A stretch of 21,221 bases of DNA from Nemertoderma westbladi (GCA_032718475.1 JAUCBJ010000402.1:1-21221); one strand, 5' to 3'; positions 9,499 through 18,319 are shown, numbered from the stretch's first letter. Made by a program: numbers and translations. Notes: a model not told the origin generated them from the sequence alone.

Positions 9499-9713
9499 GG
9501 CCAGTCATTGGTTCATTATTAGCTGAGAATTATGGATTCCCAACTGCAGCATCGATGATGAGTCTAATTGGACTAATTATATTCCCATTCCTAGTTTCCT
9601 ACCAAGTTTACCATTGTTATATAGGAAGAAGTGTGTTCACTCCAAGTGATGATAATTACAAAGTTGCTGATGATAAAGAGACTGATAAATTACTTGCAAG
9701 CACTGCTTTATAA
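9499..9713 (+). CDS. MFS transporter, exon 3 (C-terminal, with stop)
   Basis: The exon begins after ATTCAG (9493-9498) and continues the frame as 'GPVIGSLLAENYGFPTAASM', the conserved Gly-Pro motif of the penultimate helix. The last helix 'MSLIGLIIFPFLVSYQV' follows, then a hydrophilic cytosolic tail rich in Asp and Lys ('SDDNYKVADDKETDKLLA') and a TAA stop at 9711-9713. The preceding intron (9303-9498) is only 196 bp. Together the three exons give about 385 residues, short of a typical ~450-residue MFS protein by roughly the first two helices. No frame damage is seen. Confidence 0.85.
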
Positions 9714-9714
9714 A

Positions 9715-9720
9715 AATAAA
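9715..9720 (+). promoter_or_regulatory. Likely polyadenylation signal AATAAA
   Basis: AATAAA overlaps and directly follows the stop codon of the transporter gene. It is the canonical eukaryotic poly(A) hexamer. Being so close to the stop would give a very short 3' UTR, and A+T-rich DNA offers other candidates nearby. Confidence 0.4.
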
Positions 9721-10353
9721 TAAAAATGGCGATTTATACATATTTAAAATCATAATTATATATAAAATTCATTTTAATAATATAATAGAAATGATTAAGA
9801 ATTTGAATTCCTTTTTTATAGAGATTTTTATTACTATCCTGTCTTTAGACGGTAGTTTTTGTCTAAAGGTAAGGTTGGCAAAAACACATTGGATGTTTGT
9901 ATGTATATGTATAACCACCTAATGCCTTCAAACCACTTGCATGTATTTGAAAATTGTAAACGCGACTATTTATCAATTAGTATCTAGTTGTTGAATAAAA
10001 AAATTGGGAACGAATCGATCTGCGATATTTGAAATATTAGCATATTATCAACATTATGGAACGCGAAATTAAATACCCACAGATGCAATCTAACAGCTGA
10101 ACAACATTTACTTCATATTGTCAATTGGAGTTACGTATATTAATTATATCGTTAATTATTGTTCTATCTCAATCCTGTCAGTTAGTGTAAATGTCAAGCA
10201 GTATATATATCACATCTATAGGGCCTATTGTCATCATTATAATACTGTCATCAACTCAGGCTAAGCTCAATTATAATGTAAAGGCTTAGTAGGTCTTGTA
10301 TATCTGGGACGTTTACAACAGCTGTCGATTAAACTAACAAAACCAGAAAACTG
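9721..10353. other. Non-coding, A+T-rich
   Basis: No gene, repeat or RNA was recognised in this stretch. It separates the end of the transporter gene from the foldback structure. Confidence 0.5.
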
Positions 10354-10750
10354 AACCAGGGTGCTGTGCTCCTATGAAAGTTTGTAAAATCTTTCAATAC
10401 ATCTACCCAACAGCCATTGGTACCCGGATGGCACCCTGGTTTCAACTTTATTAATAAGATATTATATATATATATATATATATATATAATAAATATATTA
10501 TAAATATAATTGTAAGGAAACCAAGATCAACCACGTTAAATAAAAATTATAAGAAATTACACAAGCTTTCGAAATAATATAATATTTCTTTTTCAAGTGA
10601 TTTAAATAATTCTTAAATAATTCATATATATAATATATATATTATTATATTAATAATTATAAATATATATATATTATTATTATATATATAGCCGGGTACC
10701 AACGGCTGTTGGGTAGACGTAATGGAAGATTTTACAAACTTTCATAGGAG
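10354..10750. repeat. Foldback element with 59-bp inverted arms around an A+T-rich core
   Basis: The left arm 10369-10427 (from CTCCTATGAAAGTTTGTAAA to TTGGTACCCGG) is repeated in reverse complement at 10692-10750, with about five or six mismatches. The core contains a (TA)n run at 10463-10488 and other A/T repeats. The left arm is itself bracketed by an 11-bp inverted pair, AACCAGGGTGC (10354-10364) and GCACCCTGGTT (10431-10441), which the right arm lacks. No coding content. It looks like a foldback transposon or two inverted copies of a short structured repeat; the family is not recognised. Confidence 0.65.
10463..10488. repeat. (TA)n microsatellite
   Basis: An uninterrupted TA dinucleotide run of 26 nt. 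It lies in the core of the foldback element. Confidence 0.9.
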
Positions 10751-11450
10751 GCTTGTACATGTACATTATATTGGTTGCCCCGATGTTTGTATTAGGCTAA
10801 CTGAGAATGTATTAAGTAGAAATAATTAGTGTTCTTTATTTTATTTATATTTTATTTATCTCATAAATTTCGATATTATTTATATTATATTATAATTATT
10901 ATTATAATATATTTTTATATATTATATTATTATAGATATATAATTATTTAAGTTTCGAAAATTACAAGTATGATATTGGACTCCATGGCACCACTTGATT
11001 CTGTAAATCTTACTTTACAGTCATCACAAGAATGCTGGCGAGTTTTTAACTAAGTCTTATAACTATCTTTACTTTTGTCACCTGGATAGAACTCAACGCT
11101 ATTACAAATTTTCGATCTTATACCATAGACAAGGTCTTGTCCAGTTTCCATAGAAATTACAAAACCTGCAACAAGTATGACTTCTCTTGTGCCAAGTTCT
11201 ATCTCCACTTATAGAGACTGGCACATTATTTTCTCCTTTACTCAGAACCTTACGAGCCTGAATCATGTTAACTCCAACAACTTCATCATGAATGTTTGTA
11301 ATTTCATCAACCATTGAGGAGAAAGTAGACTTGGATAAATTACAGGGCATTTCCATAAACTCACTCAATGTATTAATTGCTTCGCAGCCAAGACCTAGCT
11401 CAGTCATGGAAAAAACAATGCGTATGTTTAACTCATGGCTGCCTTTACGT

Positions 11451-11464
11451 TTTGTTAACTCATT
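11451..11464. repeat. Target-site duplication, left copy
   Basis: TTTGTTAACTCATT, identical to 12498-12511. It directly borders the poly(T) tract that begins at 11465. Confidence 0.85.
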
Positions 11465-12497
11465 TTTTTTTTTTTAAAACTATAGCCGTATATTTATTAT
11501 TAAAGCTTGTAAAAACAGCTGATGCACATCAGATCGCATAGCAACCACCACCAACAACCAGACAAATATACACTGTTAAATTAATACTACAGTTAGTATA
11601 TGATACTGTCTGACTGTCCTCCAAACTTGGAGGGTTGTTATCCACAGTCGCCTACGCCGGGTTGCAGTCGGCATTGCTGTGAATGATCGACTCCACGTCG
11701 CACCGAACCGGACGCCGCTTAGCTGATCGACAGCCGCGAAGGCACAGGAGGGCTGACCGCAAAAGGGCGAAACTCAACCTCCTGCGAACCCACACAACAC
11801 ACTCTGAATAGCGGACCTCGCGTTTGTCAGCCAGTTTCAACGCGAGACGCATGATAAACTGTGTGGCTGACGGTGAAGCTCCACCAAACGCAGAGAATAT
11901 AAGGGGAGTGAAGCTGACGTGCTCCACCTCCCTCAACCGCTCTTCGTATTTGAGCCTCTTGCGAGACTCATGGTGTAGGTGGGATGCCGGAAGGGACATC
12001 GCGGCGTTGGTGTCCGCCAGCGGGTTGAAGACAGACACGTCGATGAACGTTTTCCGGAAACGGTTTCCCCAGAATCCGCTCACCGACACATCCAGCCTCG
12101 CCTGCTGGTCCGTCGATGTCGACCGATGGCTGAACGTCTCGCCCGATAGTGGTTGCAGAAGCGGTTCCACTCCGACATTGTGTGCCACTTCCGTCAGGGT
12201 ATCGGCGACGAAATCGCGAATCTCATTGTGCCGTATGGAGGGGAACCCTCCGGTGGGGCACGACAGCACGTGGGACGAAGTAAATCGCACCCCACAGGCA
12301 CAACGAGATGGTAAATTTCGCGGCGTCCACCCGTAGCGGAGGCACAGGGAATCATGGAACCCTTCCTTATCGAGGTGAGTATCCTGTAAGGTCATAGGTT
12401 TACAGTTTAGCCAGGCTGAAGCTCCTTTCTCTCCCACTAGATCACACAGTTGCTGTTGATTCTGTGGCAGCTTACTGCACACTTCTTCCTTCTTTTC
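11465..12497 (-). mobile_element. 5'-truncated, poly(A)-tailed LINE 3' fragment inserted in the Mutator-like gene
   Basis: A 1,033-bp insertion bounded by perfect 14-bp direct repeats. On the minus strand it ends in an A tail (11 T on the plus strand at 11465-11475) right at the repeat, and it starts abruptly in mid-ORF. Target duplication, A tail and 5' truncation together are the signature of target-primed reverse transcription. Removing the insert and one repeat restores the Mutator-like frame through 'NELTK'. It is far richer in G+C than its surroundings. Confidence 0.85.
11652..12497 (-). pseudogene. LINE C-terminal region with Cys/His motif and restriction-like-endonuclease-like block
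   Basis: An open frame enters from the insertion point and runs to a stop at 11652, about 280 residues; a start codon is not expected because it is a 5' truncation. It reads 'LVGEKGASAWLNCKPM', 'FHDSLCLRYGW', 'RCACGVRFTSSHVLSCPTGG' (Cys-X-Cys..His..Cys), 'RHNEIRDFVADTLTEV', 'VEPLLQPLSGE', 'RLDVSVSGFWG' and 'FIDVSVFNP'. I recall this arrangement as the C-terminal part of very abundant retroelement polyproteins of marine invertebrates. A Cys/His finger, then 'RH..', then two 'xDV.V' strands resembles the finger plus PD-(D/E)XK endonuclease of R2/NeSL-type LINEs. The endonuclease assignment is inference. The frame has no internal stop, so the insertion is young. Confidence 0.65.
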
Positions 12498-12511
12498 TTT
12501 GTTAACTCATT
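12498..12511. repeat. Target-site duplication, right copy
   Basis: TTTGTTAACTCATT, the exact match of 11451-11464. It marks the 5' end of the truncated LINE fragment. Confidence 0.85.
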
Positions 12512-12810
12512 GGTGTTACCACAAGTAAACTCATGTGAAAAGCTGCATTCTGAGCAAGTAAAGACCAAGTGACTGTCAATACCTACCACACATAGTGTTT
12601 CAGATAGGATGTTACCATTGTAGCCTCCTGACTTATGTGCTGACTCAATACTTAACATTAGACTATTAATATGGACTATACGAAAACCTGACATATTTTG
12701 TTCCATATCATGTCATGCTTAGTCAAGCTGATGTAGTGTTTCCAGAGTTACTACTTTTGGTAGAGCAGTTTTACAGTTTTAGTTGTTAGAACAGCTTTTA
12801 GTCTTAGTTG

Positions 12811-12973
12811 CAAGCTGCTGCAAAGCCCCTAAATTTAGTGGGCCAGTTATTTCTCTTAGATACAGTAGAACCCCTGAAACAATAGGTCTAGCGCGTCGAA
12901 AGTACTTGTCCCTAACTAAAATTATATCCTCTATCAGATGAGACAAATAACAATTTAATAGCTCAAGTAGTTT
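12811..12973. repeat. Dispersed repeat, copy 1
   Basis: This 163-bp stretch matches 16144-16301 in the same orientation with about seven substitutions and one 5-bp difference (ACAGT present here). On the minus strand it holds an open frame with 'YFRRARPIVSGVL' and 'LREITGPLNLGALQQLA'. That frame continues, with several stops, towards the Mutator-like pseudogene, so it could be upstream sequence of that element. Six of the seven substitutions would change the residue, so neither copy looks selected as protein. Confidence 0.8.
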
Positions 12974-14614
12974 TCAAGATATGAGGAGTTCCTGGCACCC
13001 ATACCATATCAGCACTTTTCGGAATTGATAAAATGACTCAAAATACATCTCCCTTCAAAGACTTTGGTATAAAACCATTAAACCGTACGCCATTAAACCA
13101 GTATGCTTTTTTGGATAGTCGAATTAATTATTTGTAATCGAAAGCGAAATTAGAATAAAATCTTCATTGTTTATTTTATAATAGACACTAAAAGAACACC
13201 AAAATTACAAGTAGCTCGAAATTTTCAAATAGCCAAAAGTGGTAATTTGGCCTTATAGTTTGGCTTCTGAGGTTTTAGAATGTGCGGATTTCATTGGCAA
13301 TGTTTATAAAATTGTGGTACTTTCAAAAATTGCCAATTTGTTAGTCGAAAATTCTACGTGCCAGCCAGTGCACTTCTATTTCAGTACTGCAGTACTCTGG
13401 TACTGGTCCGGTAATATAGTGAATTATTCAGTATGTGGTATATGCATTGCACTGCACTGCATTACATTACGGATGAGTGCTGACTGCATTATGCTGTTAC
13501 TGTGTTAGGCATCAATGCTTATCATTATTACATTACCTGATTACCTGTGTTTATTTGACTATTTATCACATCTCAGCCTCTACACGGGCTGACAGCCACG
13601 GGGGCCTAATCTCTAATCTGGACATAGTATCTGAATCTTATGCAAGCCGTAGCAGTTATATGTAGTTGGGAAGTGCTGTGTGTTGTGTGTGTAGATGCCA
13701 CTAGCGCGCTCGGTCTACAGTAGCCCTTAGTTCGACTAGTCAGGGCTTTTCTACACAGAACAGATGACACCAGGGCCTTCCACTAACATTTGTACATTTC
13801 GACGGGCGATATATTCAGTAAACCCGGAATCTGCTCCGACTTCATTGTGCTATAAATGCCTCGAATTCCTCGGAGACCGCCAGTAAAAATAATATACCGT
13901 CCATCAAATTCATGAAAGAGAGTAAAATTAGTTATTTATCTGATGTAGAGATGAAGCTACTGCTGGACTTGGGGTTGGGGAGCCGGTTATTCTTTAAGAA
14001 TCATCATGTTAGGTTTATTCCCCTTGCCTAAACCAGCGGGACTCCTATCTGAATCCCCCGAAGACATATTCTTTCGGAGGATCTCAAGTAAAACAATATG
14101 CATGGCCACCTTAACAATGTTCGCTTCTTACTGTCTTGGATTTAATAGACAAATGATTATTATTATTGATTTTTGATATTGATTTTTGATTAAATACTGT
14201 TGCGCTGGTAAATAATTGTCTTCGGTTAGGAACATGTAAGGATATTGATCCCAAATGGATTTCTTTGTAAACTGATAGTAACCATGTTTAAGGTTGAAGT
14301 AGAAGCTTGAAAATCCAATAATAAAGAGTTAATTGTATTTTATTTATTAATCAAGCACGTTAAGTAAAAACCTTACCGGTAAGTATGTCAGTGCCAAAGT
14401 ATGTAAAAAACTAAAAAGCAACAAGACCTAGACGTTGCATGCAATCAGTGATCAGCTGATGGCAGCCAGTTGATCGGTAGGTTTCGCCCTGCAACTGAAG
14501 GCATTCTCAGGAGACAAAGCCAGGAAATGTAGAGAGAGATTCCCAAAGGAGGACAAAACAGGTAATGAAATGAAGAGATGACTGTACTCTTACTAACCAC
14601 TGGGAAGCAAACTT
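12974..14614. other. Non-coding, no gene recognised
   Basis: The stretch holds A+T-rich sequence and short simple repeats such as GCATTGCACTGCACTGC near 13444. Open frames at 13239-13508 and 13477-13665 show no domain and look like chance. A minus-strand frame at 14507-14764 overlaps the Penelope-like fragment antisense and is a shadow. Confidence 0.5.
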
Positions 14615-15187
14615 GTGCCAGTCACGTTTCTGCTTATTGATAACCGGCTTGCGTGTTTGGGTGGTGATGGGAAGGGTGGGGATGGGTCCCAACTCTATAC
14701 CGCTATTGGGGATGCTAAGAATATTCTTAGCAATAACCAATATACTGATACGATGGTCGAGCATGAGCTAGCCGTAGTTCAAGCCGCTAGGGGTCGTGCA
14801 GGCAGTGGTTCTGGGGGTGAGTCACCAACAGCTGTCCCCACCGAGGTCATTGACCCGGTCGACCAGGCACCTGCTGATGATTCCAAGCCTATTATCTGTA
14901 AGTTCGAGCACCGAGGTCGCGCAACTGATCTGTTTGTTCGAAAGTTATGTGGTCTTATAACAGATCTTGCACACGGCCAGTTCGGTTTGTTTTTACAACA
15001 TCTAAACTACACCAGTCACTCCCATCTCTCAAACACCCCATCTCGGAAATCCTTGCGTCTAACGTCGTTTACTCTTTCTCTTGTCCCTCTTGTAAGGGGG
15101 AATATGTTGGACACACCATCCAATACTTGTTTGAACGCGACACTAATGGACGCAATTAGTGGGTTTAGGTCATTGTTAGAATTCTGA
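14615..15187 (+). pseudogene. Penelope-like element fragment: linker and start of GIY-YIG domain, frameshifted
   Basis: The frame from 14615 carries a Gly/Asp/Ala-rich linker ('NNQYTDTMVEHELAVVQAAR', 'PVDQAPADDSKPIICKFEHR') and then loses the right frame. The true continuation is in the frame 14947-15159: 'RFVFTTSKLHQSLPSLKHPI' and 'VVYSFSCPSCKGEYVGHT'. 'VY..' and 'YVG' are the two strands of the GIY-YIG motif, and the paired Cys are usual in Penelope-like nucleases. The domain then breaks off at 'FERDTNG'; the C-terminal half seen in the copy at 2-235 is absent here. One frameshift and the truncation make it inactive. The linker part is not recognisable by itself and is assigned by position. 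Confidence 0.55.
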
Positions 15188-15400
15188 AGGGTCAATAGAA
15201 GATGGTGTTTTGCAAATAATATCGTGTTGCATGGTGAATCAGGACCCCAAATTTCACAATTGTGCTTGATTCGTAATCAGTGCACTCGATTTAGCTTAAA
15301 ACCGTTGGATGCCAGCTATTACCCAAATTGCCTTCGCCAATCACTTTCTAGGCTAGGCAATTTTCAAGATTTGGAACCAGACTATAAAAGAATTTAAAAA
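15188..15400 (+). other. Unassigned open frame after the Penelope-like fragment
   Basis: After the TGA at 15185-15187 the same frame stays open for about 70 codons to a TAA near 15398, reading for example 'NNIVLHGESGPQISQLCLIR' and 'LDASYYPNCLRQSLSRLGNF'. The composition looks protein-like but I do not recognise a family. It could be a separate transposon scrap or chance. Confidence 0.25.
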
Positions 15401-15449
15401 AAGTTAATAAAAACGCTTAATATTGAACAGTTGAAATATTCAAAAGGGA

Positions 15450-15462
15450 GGGGGGGGGGGGG
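15450..15462. repeat. Poly(G) run
   Basis: Thirteen G in a row. A second run, of 16 G, occurs at 18200-18215. Lengths of such runs are often unreliable in assemblies. Confidence 0.85.
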
Positions 15463-15486
15463 CTGGCCAGGTAGTTGCGTTGTAAA

Positions 15487-15645
15487 ATGAACTGTAAATT
15501 TTTGCGATCAAAATTTTTATGTGGTGACCAAATGAGAATAAGAGTTCCCTCTGTCTCTGTGGCGACAGACGATCATGGCACTCCCTTGGTATTGGAGACT
15601 TCACGGCCAAGACCTGACAGAACAGTACTGAAGGCATTGACTTAA
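15487..15645 (+). other. Short open frame, unassigned
   Basis: A 52-residue frame starts at ATG 15487 and contains 'MRIRVPSVSVATDDHGTP' and 'LVLETSRPRPDRTVLKALT'. Its composition is unlike the A+T-rich surroundings and looks like a scrap of coding sequence, perhaps from a retroelement. No family is recognised and no promoter or splice evidence is visible. Confidence 0.2.
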
Positions 15646-16143
15646 TAACCTAATAGTAAGTCCTGGCCTGCCTTACTGGTTTGTCAGGAAATATTATTGA
15701 TAATTTTTAATTTATTTCTGTATTTCTAACAGTTTACAGTAACGGGTCAAGCAATCAGAAAATCAATCAAAAAACAGAAAACAACATTTAATACTGAAAC
15801 TTCCTTCTCCTGAAATAACAATGTGATGATTGCGGGCTGGGTTGAGTGTGGTTTGATGTGCTATAAAATATATAGGTATATAAGGGCAGATCAGTGAAAG
15901 TTATTTATTCCTTTGGAATTACTTGTTGAGTTGATTTTGAGTAATTGTTATGTTTAATGTTTTTTATTCTAAACTAATCCAAAACCAAAACAGTTTTTAT
16001 AAGAATTACCTACCTTCTGCTACACAGAGTAATTGATAAATAATTTGATTAATAACTTTTCCGAAATGGGTCACAAGCGCAGCCGGCAATATACTGTAGT
16101 TCCAAACGTGCTTGGGTCATGACCTACTATAGATACGACCCGC
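15646..16143. other. Non-coding
   Basis: A+T-rich sequence with nothing recognised, except a short palindrome GGTCATGACC near 16114. Confidence 0.5.
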
Positions 16144-16301
16144 CAAGCTGCTGCAAAGCCCCTAAATTTAGTGGGCCAGTTATTTCTCTTAGATAGAACC
16201 CCTGAAACAATAGGTCTAGCGCGTCGAAAGTACTTGTCCGTAACTAAAATTAAAACCTCTTTCAGATGAGACAAATAAAAATTTAATAGCTCCAGTGGTT
16301 T
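16144..16301. repeat. Dispersed repeat, copy 2
   Basis: A 158-bp match to 12811-12973 from CAAGCTGCTGCAAAGCCCC to GCTCCAGTGGTTT. It lacks the 5-bp ACAGT found in copy 1, which breaks the minus-strand frame after 'YFRRARPIVSGVL'. The flanks of the two copies are unrelated, so the borders of the match define the repeat as far as it can be seen here. Confidence 0.8.
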
Positions 16302-16430
16302 ATTATAAATAAATCATATATATTATAAAACGGCTAACTTTCCACCAAAATAGCTCACTTCTACACCAATACGTATCACTTAAATTTTCCAACAACTTTC
16401 TGTTTACATACTCTGTGATATGCGGTATAC

Positions 16431-16705
16431 AATTTAGTGGTGAAGTGATATTAATTGGTGACAAAGTGTTATTATTTGGTACAAATATAACATAGTTGGT
16501 GCAAATATATCTTATTTGTTGCATAACAAATAAATTGATGAAAAAACGTAATTTGGTGAAAACTGAAAAATTTGAAATAATTTGGTGTTTTTTGAAATTA
16601 TTTGGTGCACAATGATTTATTTGGTGGTGGGTATTTTTTTGGTGTGGAAAATGATATAATTTGATGAATAAAGTAACCATTTTGCTGCATATATTTTGGT
16701 GATAT
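16431..16705. repeat. Degenerate tract of recurring TTTGGTG words
   Basis: About fourteen copies of TTTGGTG or one-base variants (TTAGTGG, TTTGGTA, TTTGATG, TTTGCTG) occur in 275 nt, irregularly spaced, all on the plus strand, in an A+T-rich background. The minus-strand open frame 16303-16680 over this tract is a by-product of low complexity and is not called as a gene. It may be a degenerate minisatellite. Confidence 0.5.
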
Positions 16706-16708
16706 GTG

Positions 16709-17215
16709 GTGATCCTTAAGTAATATTGCTAAAGTTTTTGGATTGAGATGGAATGTTTCTCAGGGTGTTCTAGAATTTAAGAATCATGTATTCGAACCAA
16801 CTGAGTATTTAACTAAACGAATGGTAGTGAGTCACGCTGCGAAATATTTTGACCCTCTGGGATTTTTTAACCCCGTTTCGATTACTTCTCGTATATTTCA
16901 CAATGTCATTGGAATAAGAAATTAGTACCCGACTATATAAGCAAATGGCAAACTATTGCTACTAATATATATTTCAATATTTAAGTGTTGTATCCCCCTT
17001 CAGTTAGAGCCCATTGGTCCAGAATGTTCCTTCCACGTATTTAACGATGCTTCTTCAAAAGCATATGGCGCTGTTATTTATTTATGTAACTAATGATTCC
17101 AGTAAACCCGAACTGGTTATTTCTAAAGCGAACACCGTTAAAGAAACGAGGTATAAATAAAAATACCGTCCCGATTCTTTTAATTCAGCGACTTAACCTA
17201 TGAGCTGACTGTTTT
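16709..17215 (+). pseudogene. BEL/Pao LTR-retrotransposon pol fragment
   Basis: The frame starts near 16715 with 'LSNIAKVFGLRWNVSQGVL' and continues with 'LTKRMVVSHAAKYFDPLGFF' and 'NPVSITSRIF' to a TAG at 16923. 'K..lG..W' followed by 'TKR..ls..ak.fDPLG...P' is the signature of the region between RT and RNase H in BEL/Pao pol. About 100 nt later another frame reads 'FHVFNDASSKAYGAVIYL', the start of the RNase-H-like domain (conserved 'DAS..aYGav.Y'), and 'KPELVISKANTV' follows. Stops and shifts separate the pieces. No LTRs, integrase or upstream RT were found. This is an old internal fragment. Confidence 0.75.
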
Positions 17216-17220
17216 AATAG

Positions 17221-18180
17221 AGCGTTTAAATATGAAAAAGTACGATGTTCTTTTATGTGGTGATTTTAATGTGGATTTACTTAAATCCAACAACCATACC
17301 TAAACAACTTCACTCTAAACATTTTAAGCTCATTTGGTTTCCATCAATTAAACAATAAACCTACTCGTATTTTCAAAAATTCAAAGATTAATTCGAAAAT
17401 AGACTCACAACGGTCATAAAGGTTGCTGAAACGAGATATTACACAAATGAATTCTAAAATGTGGTTCTAATATGAAAAAAAAACATTGAATATCATTAAT
17501 ACATTGTTACCAAAATAGGACCTGAGTTAGATTCATATAATCAACGTTATCCCCTACAACTCGCTATATGAACAGCCGCAACACCCCCAAATCCTTCACA
17601 CTGCTAGAAACAACGCCTGTGGAGTGTGGCAGTTCACTATCATATCTTGCAACAAAATTAAAACACTTCATATAACGATAATTTCCCTTGTACACTACTC
17701 ATAGGATCCAAATTAATTTCTCAACGCCCGACTTATATAATTAACCGTAAATTTCAATCAGGAACTTTCCCAGATCTCCTCAAAATTGCCGTATTACACC
17801 CGATTTTAAGAGTGGTAACAACCCCTTATCTCGTCCTATTTCAGTTTTACAAGTGTTTAGCACAATTTTCGAAAAAATAATAAATGACCAATAACCATCC
17901 TACTTACATAATTTTGATATTCTGTATGGCTTTAGGAAATAACGCTCCCCATTTCACGCAATTCTTTCAATAAATGAAAAAATATAAACCATTTTGTACT
18001 CAAAATCCTCCGCTTGTGTTATTTATATGGACCACCACAAGGCCTTTGATACCGTGAACCACGTCATACAGCTCAAAAAATTAGAGCATTACGGCTTCCG
18101 CGGAACCCAGTTGGATATCTTCAAAGATTACTTTACTTAAGAATTTGTGTTAGCCTTCAAGAACTATCTGCAATAGTCGT
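17221..18180 (+). pseudogene. Heavily decayed LINE: endonuclease scrap and reverse transcriptase
   Basis: At 17230-17290, 'LNMKKYDVLLCGDFNVDLL' is the GDFN motif of an apurinic endonuclease. After a damaged middle section, 17740-18150 shows RT pieces in shifting frames: 'INRKFQSGTFPDLLKIA', 'SRPISVLQVFSTIFEKIIND', 'FDILYGFRK', then motif A 'VIYMDHHKAFDTVNHVIQLK' and 'LEHYGFRGTQLDIFKDYFT'. 'F..GTFPD.LK.A...PI.K' and 'KAFDTVNH..L..KLEHYG.RG' are typical of CR1/Daphne/jockey-related LINEs. Many stops and indels make it the oldest-looking element here. It is a different family from the LINEs in the transporter intron. Motifs B and C lie beyond the break and were not seen. Confidence 0.7.
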
Positions 18181-18199
18181 TCAACTTAATAAAAATGAT

Positions 18200-18215
18200 G
18201 GGGGGGGGGGGGGGG
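18200..18215. repeat. Poly(G) run
   Basis: Sixteen consecutive G next to the end of the decayed LINE. Confidence 0.85.
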
Positions 18216-18290
18216 TCGAATTTGGTTTCGAAAGTTTCGACGCAGTAAAAATCCATCCATCTCCAGGGGAAAATCGTCGCAAATGTTGAT

Positions 18291-18319
18291 TTGCCCACAG
18301 CTGATTCAACTGTGGGCAA
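18291..18319. repeat. Short perfect hairpin
   Basis: TTGCCCACAG (18291-18300) and CTGTGGGCAA (18310-18319) form a 10-bp stem with a 9-nt loop. No U-run follows, and this is not a bacterial context, so terminator function is not implied. It may be the tip of a small repeat. Confidence 0.55.

Larger units (their letters stand above)
10964..12720 (-). pseudogene. Mutator-like transposase, decayed and interrupted
   Basis: On the minus strand, 12706-12498 reads 'SGFRIVHINSLMLSIESAHK' and a Cys-containing segment 'VFTCSECSFSHEFTCGNTNE'. The frame then resumes at 11464-11102 with 'LNIRIVFSMTELGLGCEAIN', 'EMPCNLSKSTFSSMVDEI' and 'NVPVSISGDRTWHKRSHT'. The last block matches the 'VS.DGTWHKRGH' region, which holds the first catalytic Asp of the Mutator-like DDE transposase widespread in aquatic invertebrates. 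A frameshift near 11185 follows. Farther on, at 11031-10970, 'CDDCKVRFTESSGAMES' matches the 'C..C...F..SSG.ME' segment of the same family. The DNA between 11465 and 12497 is a later LINE insertion. There are at least two frameshifts, so it is inactive. Terminal inverted repeats were not located. Confidence 0.7.

Noticed and set aside
11824-12336. 170-codon plus-strand open frame
   Set aside because: It is antisense to the LINE C-terminal ORF, which has the recognisable motifs; G+C-rich coding DNA often leaves the opposite strand open.
12892-12915. Pogo/Tigger-like end suggested by TACAGTAGAACCCC near 12869
   Set aside because: The dispersed repeat continues unchanged on both sides, the second copy lacks ACAGT, and no partner end was found.
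16071-16274. 67-codon minus-strand open frame over the dispersed repeat
   Set aside because: The 5-bp deletion relative to the other copy shifts the frame, and the repeat shows no protein-level conservation.
16303-16680. 125-codon minus-strand open frame
   Set aside because: It lies over the TTTGGTG tract. The translation is low-complexity (Asn, Ile, His, Pro) without any domain, so it is a by-product of base composition.
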